NCBI RefSeq assembly: GCF_023130475.1
Contig: NZ_JAKHEX010000001.1
Location: forward strand, 186,001 to 250,000
DNA length: 64,000 nucleotides
Direction: 5' to 3'
Source of the DNA: Aciditerrimonas ferrireducens
GTDB lineage: Bacteria > Actinomycetota > Acidimicrobiia > Acidimicrobiales > UBA8190
The position numbers and the translations under genes were made by a program. The number at the start of each line of letters is the position of its first letter. The stretch's first letter is position 1. The notes below the pieces were generated by a model, which saw only the letters and a list, made by a program, of their open reading frames with translations, was not told the origin of the DNA and searched no databases. Positions 8,405-16,254 of this stretch are shown here, one piece after another.

Positions 8405-8609
8405 GCTCGCCGCTCTCCGTCCCTGCCGCTCTGTGCGGGCCGCGTCTGCTCGTGCTGGCACCTCGGACCCATTCGTGGGTGTCACGGTGATGTTAGTCTC
8501 ATCGACAACGAGTGGCGTGGCAGTAAGGTGCGGAACGGCTTCGCGGCCAGGAATCGATGAGGCCGGTGCTGAGCGTTCGAGCCCGGAGGATGACCACAGG
8601 TGATCTCCG

Positions 8610-9866
8610 ATGCTAAGGCGTTGGCCCTTCGAGACCAGTGTGGGGCCCGGGGTCCTGCTGGTGGGGGACCGGGGGCTGCAGGGCGTGGTCCTCGGGTCCG
8701 AGCGGGTCGGGGGAGGCACTGGAACGCCGAGTGACCCCGGGCGACCCGGCCGGGGAGGCCGAGCCGGGGACGCCGGAGTGGTGGCGTTCGACCGGAGGAT
8801 CGTCCCGAGCTGGGTCGAGCCGGCCGCCGCTGCCGTCGCCGCCCAGCTGGACGGCGCGACGCCCCGGACGGAGGACCCGCCGCTGGACTGGACGGTCGTC
8901 AGCCTGTTCACCGAGCGGGTGCTCCGAGCCTTGGGGCAGGTTCCTGCCGGGACGACCGCCAGCTACGGAAAGGTGGCGGCGGCGATCGGTGCGCCGGGGG
9001 CGGCCCGTGCCGTGGGACGGGCCCTGGCCGCCAACCCCTGGCCGGTGCTCGTGCCCTGCCACCGGGTGCTCCGGAGCGACGGCCAGCTCGGGGGCTATTC
9101 GGGGCCCGGCGGGGTGCACCTGAAGGCACGCCTGCTGGCACTCGAGGCCGGGGCCGCAGCCCTGGGCGACCCGGAGGCGTGGCGGAGGGTGCTGGCGAGC
9201 GCTCGGGAGCGGCTGGGGGCCGCCGATCCGGCCCTCGGCCGGCTCATGGCCGCGGTGGGCCCCTGCCAGTGGGTGCCCGACGGGGCTCAGGACACCTGGT
9301 CGGCGCTGGCCCGGGCCGTGGTGGCCCAGCAGCTGGCCGGGCCGGCGGTGCGGGCGGTGCGGGCCCGCCTGGAGGCTGCCCTCGGGGCAGTCGAGACCGG
9401 TTCGCCCGCGGAGCGGTACCTGCGGGTTGCCGAGGACCGGCTTGCCGGCGTCGGCCTCTCCGGGGCCAAGCGGGCCGCCCTCGGGGGGTTGGCCGAGGCT
9501 GCCCGATCGGGGGCGCTGCTCGCCATGGCCGAGCTGCGGACCATGGCCGACCAGGCGGTGATCGAACACCTCTGCGGCTTCCGGGGGGTGGGTCGCTGGA
9601 CCGCCGAGATGGTCCTGCTCTTCGGTCTCGGGCGGCTGGACGTCCTGGCGACCGACGACTACGGCCTGCGGCGGGGCCTGGGGGTCCTGCGCGGGGGTCC
9701 GGCGGCCAGGCCGGCGACGGCGGCCGAGCTGGCCGAGGCCGGGGAACGCTGGCGGCCCTACCGCTCGGTCGCCTCCTGGTACCTCTGGCGACTGGCCGAG
9801 CGGCCCGAGCTGCTCGACGCGCCAACGAAGACGAGGCGCCAGGCGAGCCGCCGAAACGCGTCCTAA
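8610..9866 (+). CDS. Fused O6-alkylguanine-DNA methyltransferase and AlkA-type 3-methyladenine DNA glycosylase
   Basis: 418-residue DNA alkylation repair protein. Residues about 90-180 are the suicide methyltransferase core, with the active site VPCHRVLRSDGQLGGYSGP (acceptor Cys near residue 150) and the DNA-binding GTTASYGKVAAAIG. Residues about 210-400 are an HhH-GPD glycosylase: LCGFRGVGRWTAEMVLLFG is the helix-hairpin-helix and DVLATDDYGLRRGL holds the catalytic Asp. The N-terminal zinc domain and AraC helices of Ada are absent, so it should not be a transcription regulator. Direct methyl reversal and base excision of alkyl adducts would be joined in one chain. Its TAA overlaps the stop of the convergent gene by four bases. 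The exact start is uncertain because no strong ribosome site precedes ATG 8610. Confidence 0.88.
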   Translation: MLRRWPFETSVGPGVLLVGDRGLQGVVLGSERVGGGTGTPSDPGRPGRGGRAGDAGVVAFDRRIVPSWVEPAAAAVAAQLDGATPRTEDPPLDWTVVSLFTERVLRALGQVPAGTTASYGKVAAAIGAPGAARAVGRALAANPWPVLVPCHRVLRSDGQLGGYSGPGGVHLKARLLALEAGAAALGDPEAWRRVLASARERLGAADPALGRLMAAVGPCQWVPDGAQDTWSALARAVVAQQLAGPAVRAVRARLEAALGAVETGSPAERYLRVAEDRLAGVGLSGAKRAALGGLAEAARSGALLAMAELRTMADQAVIEHLCGFRGVGRWTAEMVLLFGLGRLDVLATDDYGLRRGLGVLRGGPAARPATAAELAEAGERWRPYRSVASWYLWRLAERPELLDAPTKTRRQASRRNAS

Positions 9867-11005
9867 CCGCCCGGTGGGCTGGCCCGGCCCTGCAGCCCGA
9901 GGAGGGCGGAGCACACTGGCCACTGCCCCCAACCCGCGGTCTCGGCCAACCTGGCGGCCGCCTGGTCCTGCTCGGCGGGAGGGGCGGCACTGGGGAGACC
10001 GCTGTAGCCAAGGGCCTGCCAGGTCTGGAGGGAGAACTGGTAGGCGCCGTAGTAGCCGTTGCCCGTGTTCGCCGTGTAGTCGTCGCCCGACTCGCACGCC
10101 CGGAGCCTCGCCAAGTCCTCGGCCAGGCTGCTCGGCCCGCTGCCAGTGGCCGACGAGGGGTCGCTGGTGCTGGACGTCGGCGCAGGCGGAGTCGGTGAGG
10201 GAGGGCTCACGAGCTGGGCGCTGACCGCCAACGGGGCCCCCTGGCCGGTCGGCTGGGGGCTCGGTGCCGAAGCCTGCGGGGTTGCGGCCCTGGCGGCCGC
10301 GGCCTGTTGGGCTGCGGCTTGCTGGGCCGCGGCCTCCTCGGCCGCTTGGACCTGGGCCAAGAGGGTGCGCTCCTGGGAGAGCTGGCTCGTCAGCTGCTGG
10401 TCCTGGGCCGTGGCCTGCGCTTGGGCCGCCTGGGCGCTTGCCAGGAGGGCGTCCAGGCGGGCCTCGTGGCGCTCGACGGCGACTTGCGCGACCCGCCAGC
10501 GGGCGACGGCGGTGGCCAGGTCGCCGTCGACCAGGTCCTGGTACTCGCTGCGGGCCGCGGCCTGGAGCTCGGAGTTCGCCAGCAGTGCGGTGACCGGCCC
10601 GAAGCTGCCGGCACTGCCCGCTCCGGTGACGTAGGCCCTGACCGCTACCTGGCGGAGCTGGGCGCGGGTGGCTGCGAGCCGGTCTTTGAGACGGCCCAGT
10701 TCGGCCCGCTGGTCGGCCAGGTCGGCTTCGAGGTGCTCGACCCGGCCGCGGTCGGCGGCCAGTGCCAGGCCCGAGCGGTGGAGGGCCTCGCCGAGCTGCT
10801 GGACGTCATTCGTGAGCGGCCCGAGCGAATCCGACATGGAAGCACTCGCGAGGTCGACGTCGTGGCGCGTCGACAAGACATTTGTGACCGAAGGCCTAGT
10901 CCTGGACAGGCCGACGCTGAGCACAACGATCAGCAGTGTGACGAAGAGGCACCGTCCTCGTGGCCACCAGCCTGAGCCGGACCGCACCACTGGGTCCCAG
11001 CGCAC
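9863..11005 (-). CDS. Membrane-anchored coiled-coil protein with Rpf-like transglycosylase domain
   Basis: 380 residues. An N-terminal hydrophobic segment (about 20-35, LFVTLLIVVLSVGLS) anchors or exports it. Residues about 55-135 and 165-235 are heptad-rich coiled coil, ending in a Gln/Ala run (EEAAAQQAAAQQAAA). A Ser/Pro/Thr linker leads to the C-terminal resuscitation-promoting-factor-type domain (about 295-365): LARLRACESGDDY with the catalytic Glu, GNGYYGAYQFSLQTWQALG, and a second Cys in WGQWPVCSALL that can pair with the first. It would cleave peptidoglycan glycan strands outside the cell. The GTG start is supported by TATCCT ending 8 bases upstream. Confidence 0.85.
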   Translation of the reverse strand: MRWDPVVRSGSGWWPRGRCLFVTLLIVVLSVGLSRTRPSVTNVLSTRHDVDLASASMSDSLGPLTNDVQQLGEALHRSGLALAADRGRVEHLEADLADQRAELGRLKDRLAATRAQLRQVAVRAYVTGAGSAGSFGPVTALLANSELQAAARSEYQDLVDGDLATAVARWRVAQVAVERHEARLDALLASAQAAQAQATAQDQQLTSQLSQERTLLAQVQAAEEAAAQQAAAQQAAAARAATPQASAPSPQPTGQGAPLAVSAQLVSPPSPTPPAPTSSTSDPSSATGSGPSSLAEDLARLRACESGDDYTANTGNGYYGAYQFSLQTWQALGYSGLPSAAPPAEQDQAAARLAETAGWGQWPVCSALLGLQGRASPPGG

Positions 11006-11013
11006 AAGCGATC

Positions 11014-11019
11014 AGGATA
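11014..11019 (-). promoter_or_regulatory. -10 box (TATCCT) before the Rpf-like gene
   Basis: TATCCT on the minus strand, 8 bases before the GTG at 11005. This fits a leaderless or nearly leaderless message. No clear -35 is seen. Confidence 0.45.
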
Positions 11020-11193
11020 GTCTCGGGTGCTGCAGTGTGTCGCTGGTCCGGCCTCACCCCCGAAGGTCGTCTTCCGAGCCGGCACCTGCGTCAGAGGATC
11101 GAGGGAGAGCAGCACCATCTCCCTGGTTGGCAAGGTCGTTCACCACTCGGGGATCCTTCAAGTAGTGGGCAGACGGTGCGGAGGGAGGGTTGC

Positions 11194-13209
11194 GTGACAG
11201 CCGCCGAGGACGCGGAGGACGACAGTCGAGCCGACGATGTTGTCAGGGACCTCGTTGAAGCGTGGGAGTTCGCAGAGCTGCGAGGCCGGCAGTCAGCGGT
11301 GCTTTGGGCCGCATTGGAGGAACTTGCAGCTATCTCCGCGAAGACCGAGGGAAGGGCCCATCCGAAGACCGCTGCGTGGGGACCCGATGCCCTTAGCGAC
11401 CACGAGCGCTACGCCCTCTGGGTCCTGCAGGAGGGAACTCGGGCAGGGCGGGCCGAAAAAACGCTGGCGTTGCCCTCCGTCGATCATGCGCCAACGATTT
11501 CGGTGGTCGTCCCCCTCTACCACCCTGACCTCGACCTCCTCGAGCGGGCCCTCGGCTCCGTCGAGGCGCAAACCTACGGGGGCTGGGAGCTCTGTTGCTG
11601 TGACGATGGATCGAACTCCGACGAGCTCACTGACTTTCTGGAGCGCTTTCAGCAGCGTCATCCTGGCCGCGTTCGGTGGACGGCCATCGCGAAGAACCAA
11701 GGGATCTCAACTGCAACGAACACTGCGCTCACTCTGGCGTCCGGTAGTTGGGTTGCTTTTCTGGACCAAGACGATGAGCTCGCGCCTGAGGCGCTCGAGG
11801 TGGTGGCCGAGGCGATCGCTGCCGACGACGAGGTCGACCTCGTCTATACTGACGATGACAAGATCGATCGTGTTGGCCGACGGTTCGGTCCCCAGTTTAA
11901 GCCCGATTGGGCGCCTGAGCTGCTCCTCTCCATGTGCTACTTCTCGCATCTCGTCGTAGCCCGACGATCGCTGGTCGAGGAGGTTGGAGGGCTAAGGAGT
12001 GAGTTCGACGGGAGTCAGGATTACGATCTTTGGTTGCGAGTTTCCGAGAAATGTCGCAAGATCAGACACATTTCTCGCGTGCTCTATCACTGGCGAGCGA
12101 TCCCCGGATCAGCGGCGCTCAGCGCCGAAGCAAAACCGTGGGCATACGTGGCGGGGAAACGAGCACTGGAGGACACGCTACGGCGCCGTGGTGTGACCGG
12201 CGAGGTCGTACCCCATCCCAAGTACCCCGGAATTTATCGGGTGAAACCGGCCGTCCAAGGCCGACCGCTGGTTTCGGTGATCGTTCCCTTTCGGGACCGC
12301 GCTGCCCTCCTGCAGCGTTGCATCGAACACACCGTGGCTCGTGCGGGCCACGAACCGCTCGAGGTAGTTTTGGTCGACAACGGGTCGAGCGAGCCCGAGA
12401 CGGAGGCGCTCCTCCGGCGACTCACTTCGGACCCTCGGATCCGCGCCGTGCGCGACCCCGGTGTGTTCAACTGGTCACGTCTCGTGAACCTCGGGGCGAA
12501 GGAGGCAGCCGGGTCCTTCTTGCTGTTCTTGAACAACGACATCATCGAGGCCAGCCAAGGGTGGTTGGCCGAGATGCTCGGCCACGCCCAGCGTCCCGAG
12601 ATTGGGGCTGTCGGTGCGAAATTGTGCTACCCGGATGGCCGGCTCCAGCACGTCGGCATGGTTCTGGGCGTGAACGGACTTGCGGGACATGTGCTTCGAG
12701 GGTTGCCAGCTGATCAACCCGGTTACCTGGGTTATGGTGTCGCGATCCGAAACTGGAGCGCGGTTACTGGAGCGTGCCTTCTGACGCGCCGGTCCGTCTT
12801 CGAAGAGGCTGGTGGGTTGGACGAGAGCCTTGCGGTGGGATTCAATGACGTGGACTACTGCCTTCGCATCGCTTCCCTTGGCTACCGAATCCTTTGTGTT
12901 CCCGAGGCGCGGCTCGTCCACGTCGAGTCCTCGAGCCGGGGCCTTGGCGGTGCCGAAGAGGATCTCGCCCGTTTCGCCGAGCGTTGGGGGGAAAGGGTGC
13001 TGCAACCCGATCCCCTCTACCACCCGGTCCTTTCTCGATTCGATCTCAGCTACGTCCTAGCCCGCTCGGAGGAGGAAGAGCAATGGAGCAGACTGCTCAA
13101 GAGGCTCGAGCAGCACTCGACGAGTACCGAGGCCATCGGGAACGGCAAGGTCGTCGCTGGCGGCCCAAGCCCTTGCCGGGCCCGACCACCCGTGTCGCGC
13201 TTGCCCTGA
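11194..13209 (+). CDS. Glycosyltransferase with two tandem GT2 domains
   Basis: 671 residues. Domain 1 starts near residue 101 (TISVVVPLYHPD), with CCDDGSNSDE, the DQDDE metal-binding motif and DLVYTDDDKID. Domain 2 starts near residue 358 (LVSVIVPFRDRAALLQRC), with LVDNGSSEPETEALL, LLFLNNDI and a VGFNDVDYCLRI acceptor-side motif. Two GT-A active sites in one chain usually mean alternating sugar addition to a polysaccharide. There is no membrane segment. GTG 11194 was chosen because GGAGGGAGGG precedes it; the frame stays open upstream without a ribosome site. The last 127 bases overlap the next gene in another frame. Base composition is lower in GC than in the upstream genes, and this gene opens the glycan block. 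Confidence 0.9.
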   Translation: MTAAEDAEDDSRADDVVRDLVEAWEFAELRGRQSAVLWAALEELAAISAKTEGRAHPKTAAWGPDALSDHERYALWVLQEGTRAGRAEKTLALPSVDHAPTISVVVPLYHPDLDLLERALGSVEAQTYGGWELCCCDDGSNSDELTDFLERFQQRHPGRVRWTAIAKNQGISTATNTALTLASGSWVAFLDQDDELAPEALEVVAEAIAADDEVDLVYTDDDKIDRVGRRFGPQFKPDWAPELLLSMCYFSHLVVARRSLVEEVGGLRSEFDGSQDYDLWLRVSEKCRKIRHISRVLYHWRAIPGSAALSAEAKPWAYVAGKRALEDTLRRRGVTGEVVPHPKYPGIYRVKPAVQGRPLVSVIVPFRDRAALLQRCIEHTVARAGHEPLEVVLVDNGSSEPETEALLRRLTSDPRIRAVRDPGVFNWSRLVNLGAKEAAGSFLLFLNNDIIEASQGWLAEMLGHAQRPEIGAVGAKLCYPDGRLQHVGMVLGVNGLAGHVLRGLPADQPGYLGYGVAIRNWSAVTGACLLTRRSVFEEAGGLDESLAVGFNDVDYCLRIASLGYRILCVPEARLVHVESSSRGLGGAEEDLARFAERWGERVLQPDPLYHPVLSRFDLSYVLARSEEEEQWSRLLKRLEQHSTSTEAIGNGKVVAGGPSPCRARPPVSRLP

Positions 13210-13559
13210 GCCCCTCGCTGCAGTACCTGCACCAGCACTGGCGGCTACCCGGTCCGCGTCCCGTTGAGAACGTCCCTCGTTGGCGCCGAGTGCTCTCAAG
13301 GCTGCTGGCGACGGAGGTCGGACGAATCCTCTCGCAATACTTCGACCAGGAAGAGGCCTTTCGGGCGAATCTTGTCCAGACTTGCGACCTGTTGGCCCGG
13401 CAGGTCGACGAACTCGAGGGCTTGATCGAGCAGCTCGGTCGGGCCGTCCAAGCGGAGCTGGCTAGGTTGGCTCCATACGTCCCGGAACGGGCGGTTGCCC
13501 GAGCCGACGTCGACCGGCCTCTCGATTCCGAGGAAGTCGAAGCTCCAGGCGAGAAATGA
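13083..13559 (+). CDS. Small helical protein of the glycan block, function unknown
   Basis: 158 residues, beginning inside the 3' end of the double GT2 gene. ATG 13083 has an ideal GGAGGAAGAG site. The protein is basic at the N-terminus; about residues 70-135 are strongly helical (EVGRILSQYFDQEEAFRANL, then LLARQVDELEGLIEQLGRAV). A similar helical segment occurs, as I recall, at the N-terminus of methyltransferases in actinobacterial polysaccharide clusters; here it stands alone. It may dimerise or scaffold the transferases. It ends in ATGA with the next start, so it is translationally coupled. The family is not identified. Confidence 0.65.
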   Translation: MEQTAQEARAALDEYRGHRERQGRRWRPKPLPGPTTRVALALSPSLQYLHQHWRLPGPRPVENVPRWRRVLSRLLATEVGRILSQYFDQEEAFRANLVQTCDLLARQVDELEGLIEQLGRAVQAELARLAPYVPERAVARADVDRPLDSEEVEAPGEK

Positions 13560-14902
13560 GTGCAGGAGTGGCGGTGTCGGAGAGTCTGGAGCCGTGTTCC
13601 CGCGTCGTGGTCGTCACGAGCCACTGGGGAACCGAGCCGCTCGAGCCCGACGTCGTCCGCATGATCGTGGGGAGCCTGACGCTGGACGCGGACGTGGAGG
13701 TCTGGTCGCTTCTCGGTCCGGGTCGGTCGGGAGAACCAGACGGTGCCGTGGTAGTCACGGATCTCGCAGGCTTGCCGCAAAACGAGCAAGTCTGGCACCT
13801 GCTCGTCACGCTCCTGCGTGGAGCGGGCGCAGCACAGCCTTCTCCGATCCGCGAATGGGTAGAGAGGCGAGACGAGACGAGCGACGAGGAGGGGATGTTC
13901 CGGAGACTCGGACGAGGGGGTCCCGTGGGGTTGAGCGATGATGCGTTCGCTGGGCTGGCCGGCTCTCTCGCCAATGCGTGGCGGACGGCAAGGGACCGGC
14001 TTGAGGACGGGCCGCCTTCGCTCGTGCTGCTGGTTGGCGACCCAACGGCCGGGGTCTCCGCGGTCGAGCCGCTGTTGACGGAGTTGGTACGCGACGCGAT
14101 CAAGACAGCAGAAGCGCGAGTTGCCATGCCGCTCATTGGAGGCAGTCCGATCCCTGACTGGTGCCGATCCCTGTCACGGGAGATCGAGACGTTCTGGGCG
14201 TTGAGTCCGCGAGAGGCCGAACGATTGGCCGCGTTCGAGAACGCCGTAACGGTCGAGGTGGGTGGCTTCTTGAGCGTGAACTCCTTCGTCCTCGCTGAAC
14301 CATTTCACGAGCTGGCAGGGAAACCCTATGCAGTGTTCGCCGATGGCGAGTTCGGGCCTGGCATCCTCTTCGAGGGGATGCTCGAGCTGGCGCAGTTCGG
14401 GGACGCCGAGGAGCTGCGAGAGGGGGCCGAATGGCTTTCGGCGGGTCTCCCAGACCTGCGCGTCGTGATGCTCGGAGGGTCGGGAGAGGTCGAGATCCTT
14501 CAGCAGGGTCGAGCCCGACCGTTGCCCCCGGTAGGGAATCGTGCGGACGTCCAGCGGTTGCTTGCTCATGCCAGCTGCGTGGTGATCGGGAGGTCCGGGA
14601 CGGTGGTGGGACGGACAGCACTCGAGAGCCAGCGGCTGGGTGTGCCCGTTGTCGCACCAACTGGCTCGCTGGAGGCGTCCCATCTCGAACGGTCGCTGGG
14701 TGGGATCGTCACGTGGTGGCGAGGTGAGGAGCTCGAGGCTTGCCGATGGGTGATGGAGCAGCCCGAGCTGGCGAGGAAGCTCGGAGCTGCAGGATCGAGC
14801 TGGGCGAAGGACCACTGGGGAGACGTGACTGCCTTCAAGGCTCGCCTATCCGCCGCGGTTGGGGAAGCGCTGGTGCAAGCGAGACATCGGAGCGGTGGCT
14901 AG
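13556..14902 (+). CDS. Probable GT-B fold glycosyltransferase
   Basis: 448 residues, coupled to the upstream gene by ATGA. The C-terminal half looks like a GT-B nucleotide-sugar domain: PDLRVVMLGGSGE, VQRLLAHASCVVIGRSGTV, RTALESQRLGVPVVAPTGSL, then LARKLGAAGSSWAKDHWGDV. The N-terminal half opens with VVVVTSHWGTEPLEPDVVRM and holds an Asp/Glu-rich variable part. The EX7E motif usual in GT4 enzymes is not clear, so the family assignment is loose. It sits between a GT2 gene and a GT4 gene, which supports a role in the same polysaccharide. Confidence 0.65.
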   Translation: MSAGVAVSESLEPCSRVVVVTSHWGTEPLEPDVVRMIVGSLTLDADVEVWSLLGPGRSGEPDGAVVVTDLAGLPQNEQVWHLLVTLLRGAGAAQPSPIREWVERRDETSDEEGMFRRLGRGGPVGLSDDAFAGLAGSLANAWRTARDRLEDGPPSLVLLVGDPTAGVSAVEPLLTELVRDAIKTAEARVAMPLIGGSPIPDWCRSLSREIETFWALSPREAERLAAFENAVTVEVGGFLSVNSFVLAEPFHELAGKPYAVFADGEFGPGILFEGMLELAQFGDAEELREGAEWLSAGLPDLRVVMLGGSGEVEILQQGRARPLPPVGNRADVQRLLAHASCVVIGRSGTVVGRTALESQRLGVPVVAPTGSLEASHLERSLGGIVTWWRGEELEACRWVMEQPELARKLGAAGSSWAKDHWGDVTAFKARLSAAVGEALVQARHRSGG

Positions 14903-14904
14903 GC

Positions 14905-16254
14905 ATGACGGAGTTCGACCGGTCGCGACGGCAGCCACCGTCGATCTGGTTGGTTGTGCACGGCTTCCCGCCTGCCGAGTTCACTGGCACGCCGCTGATC
15001 GCCCACGGATATGCCACGGAACTCGTGCGGCGGGGCTGGCATGTCGTCGTGGTGGAGCCGTCACCGGACGGGATGGGGCGGTGCAGAGCCCGCGACGCGA
15101 CGGACGGGGTCGCAGGCCGGGACGGGAGAGGACTGCTGCGTCGTCGCTTCCTTCGTCGGGAGCCGCCAGGCGGCGGACTCTGGTCCCTTGAGGCTGCGGC
15201 TCGTCGGGATCCGATGGTCGTAGCTGAGGTCCGACGGGCGCTCCTGGAGGATCGGCCCGACCTCGTCCATGTAGTCGACAACGTCGACTTGCCGCTTGTC
15301 GTACCGGAAGTGGCGGGAGAGCTCGGCATCCCGGTCGTTCGAACCGTGGCCTGCGCTGAGGATCTCTGTGCCCTCATCGCTCCGGTCTCACCCCGTTCGG
15401 ACTCATCGGGTTTCTGCCGAGCTCCCCTTCGCCCCGAACGTTGCCTAGGCTGCCTTGAGGCCACCGTTCCCCTCCGGGGCCGGGGTGAGGCCGATTGGGC
15501 GATGAGGCTCCTGCGCGCCAAGCGCGCTCGAGCGGCTTGGCAATTCTGGAACGTCTACGACCGTATCCTCTTTCCCTCTCAGGGATTTCGGGCATACTTC
15601 GAGCGCAGCCTGCCGCTACCGAAGGCGCGTGTGCGGGTGGTACCGATGGGCTTCGATCATCGTCCATTCGACTGCTTGCGAAGAAGGAGTGCGGAACCCG
15701 CGAGGAAACCGCTCACGTTCCTCTTTCTTGCCACCGGCCACCCGGCCAAGGGGGTCGGAACGGTCGTCGAAGCCTTCCTCGCACCAGCGGTCGCCGAGCG
15801 AGAGGACTGGCGCCTCGTCACGGCAGGAGGTGGTGAGCGCAATCTCCTCGGACCCCTGCGGCATGATCGTCGGGTGACTGACATCGGCCCGTACGACATC
15901 GGGGCACTCCCTGAGCTCCTCAAGCGGGCCGACATTGGCATCTCGGCATCGGTCTTCGAGACCTTCCACCGGGTGACTCGCGAATACCTCCTCGGCGGAC
16001 TCCCGGTCTTGGCAGCGAAGACGTTCGGGATCATGGACGTGGTGCGGAACGGCCTGAATGGCTTGTGGTTCTCGCCCAATGAACCAGGTGAGCTGACCCG
16101 GGCTATCGTCGAGGTCCTTGAGGATCCAGCGCTGGTCGAGCGCCTCAGGGCCGGAGCTGAGCAGACCGAGATCAGAAGCCTCGAGGACGAGGTGGAAGAG
16201 CTCATTTCAATCTACGCAGAGGTCGTCGACGCCAGCGGGCTTGCGAGGGCCTGA
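14905..16254 (+). CDS. GT4-family glycosyltransferase
   Basis: 449 residues, starting 2 bases after the previous stop. The N-terminal domain has WLVVHGFPPAEFTGTPL and HGYATELVRRGWHVVVVEPS, the acceptor-side fold typical of GT4 enzymes. The middle is rich in Cys (CRAPLRPERCLGC), seen in GT4 proteins that bind a structural metal. The C-terminal domain has FLFLATGHPAKGVGTVVEAF, ALPELLKRADIGISASVFET and VTREYLLGGLPVLAAKTFGI, matching the donor-sugar site with its EX7E-like end. Donor and acceptor are unknown. The last 53 bases overlap the convergent DUF2142 gene. Confidence 0.85.
   Translation: MTEFDRSRRQPPSIWLVVHGFPPAEFTGTPLIAHGYATELVRRGWHVVVVEPSPDGMGRCRARDATDGVAGRDGRGLLRRRFLRREPPGGGLWSLEAAARRDPMVVAEVRRALLEDRPDLVHVVDNVDLPLVVPEVAGELGIPVVRTVACAEDLCALIAPVSPRSDSSGFCRAPLRPERCLGCLEATVPLRGRGEADWAMRLLRAKRARAAWQFWNVYDRILFPSQGFRAYFERSLPLPKARVRVVPMGFDHRPFDCLRRRSAEPARKPLTFLFLATGHPAKGVGTVVEAFLAPAVAEREDWRLVTAGGGERNLLGPLRHDRRVTDIGPYDIGALPELLKRADIGISASVFETFHRVTREYLLGGLPVLAAKTFGIMDVVRNGLNGLWFSPNEPGELTRAIVEVLEDPALVERLRAGAEQTEIRSLEDEVEELISIYAEVVDASGLARA

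Noticed and set aside
9863-9866. Functional importance of the four-base overlap of two convergent stop codons
   Set aside because: A CTAA shared by TAA and TAG is a chance outcome of tight packing and tells nothing about function.
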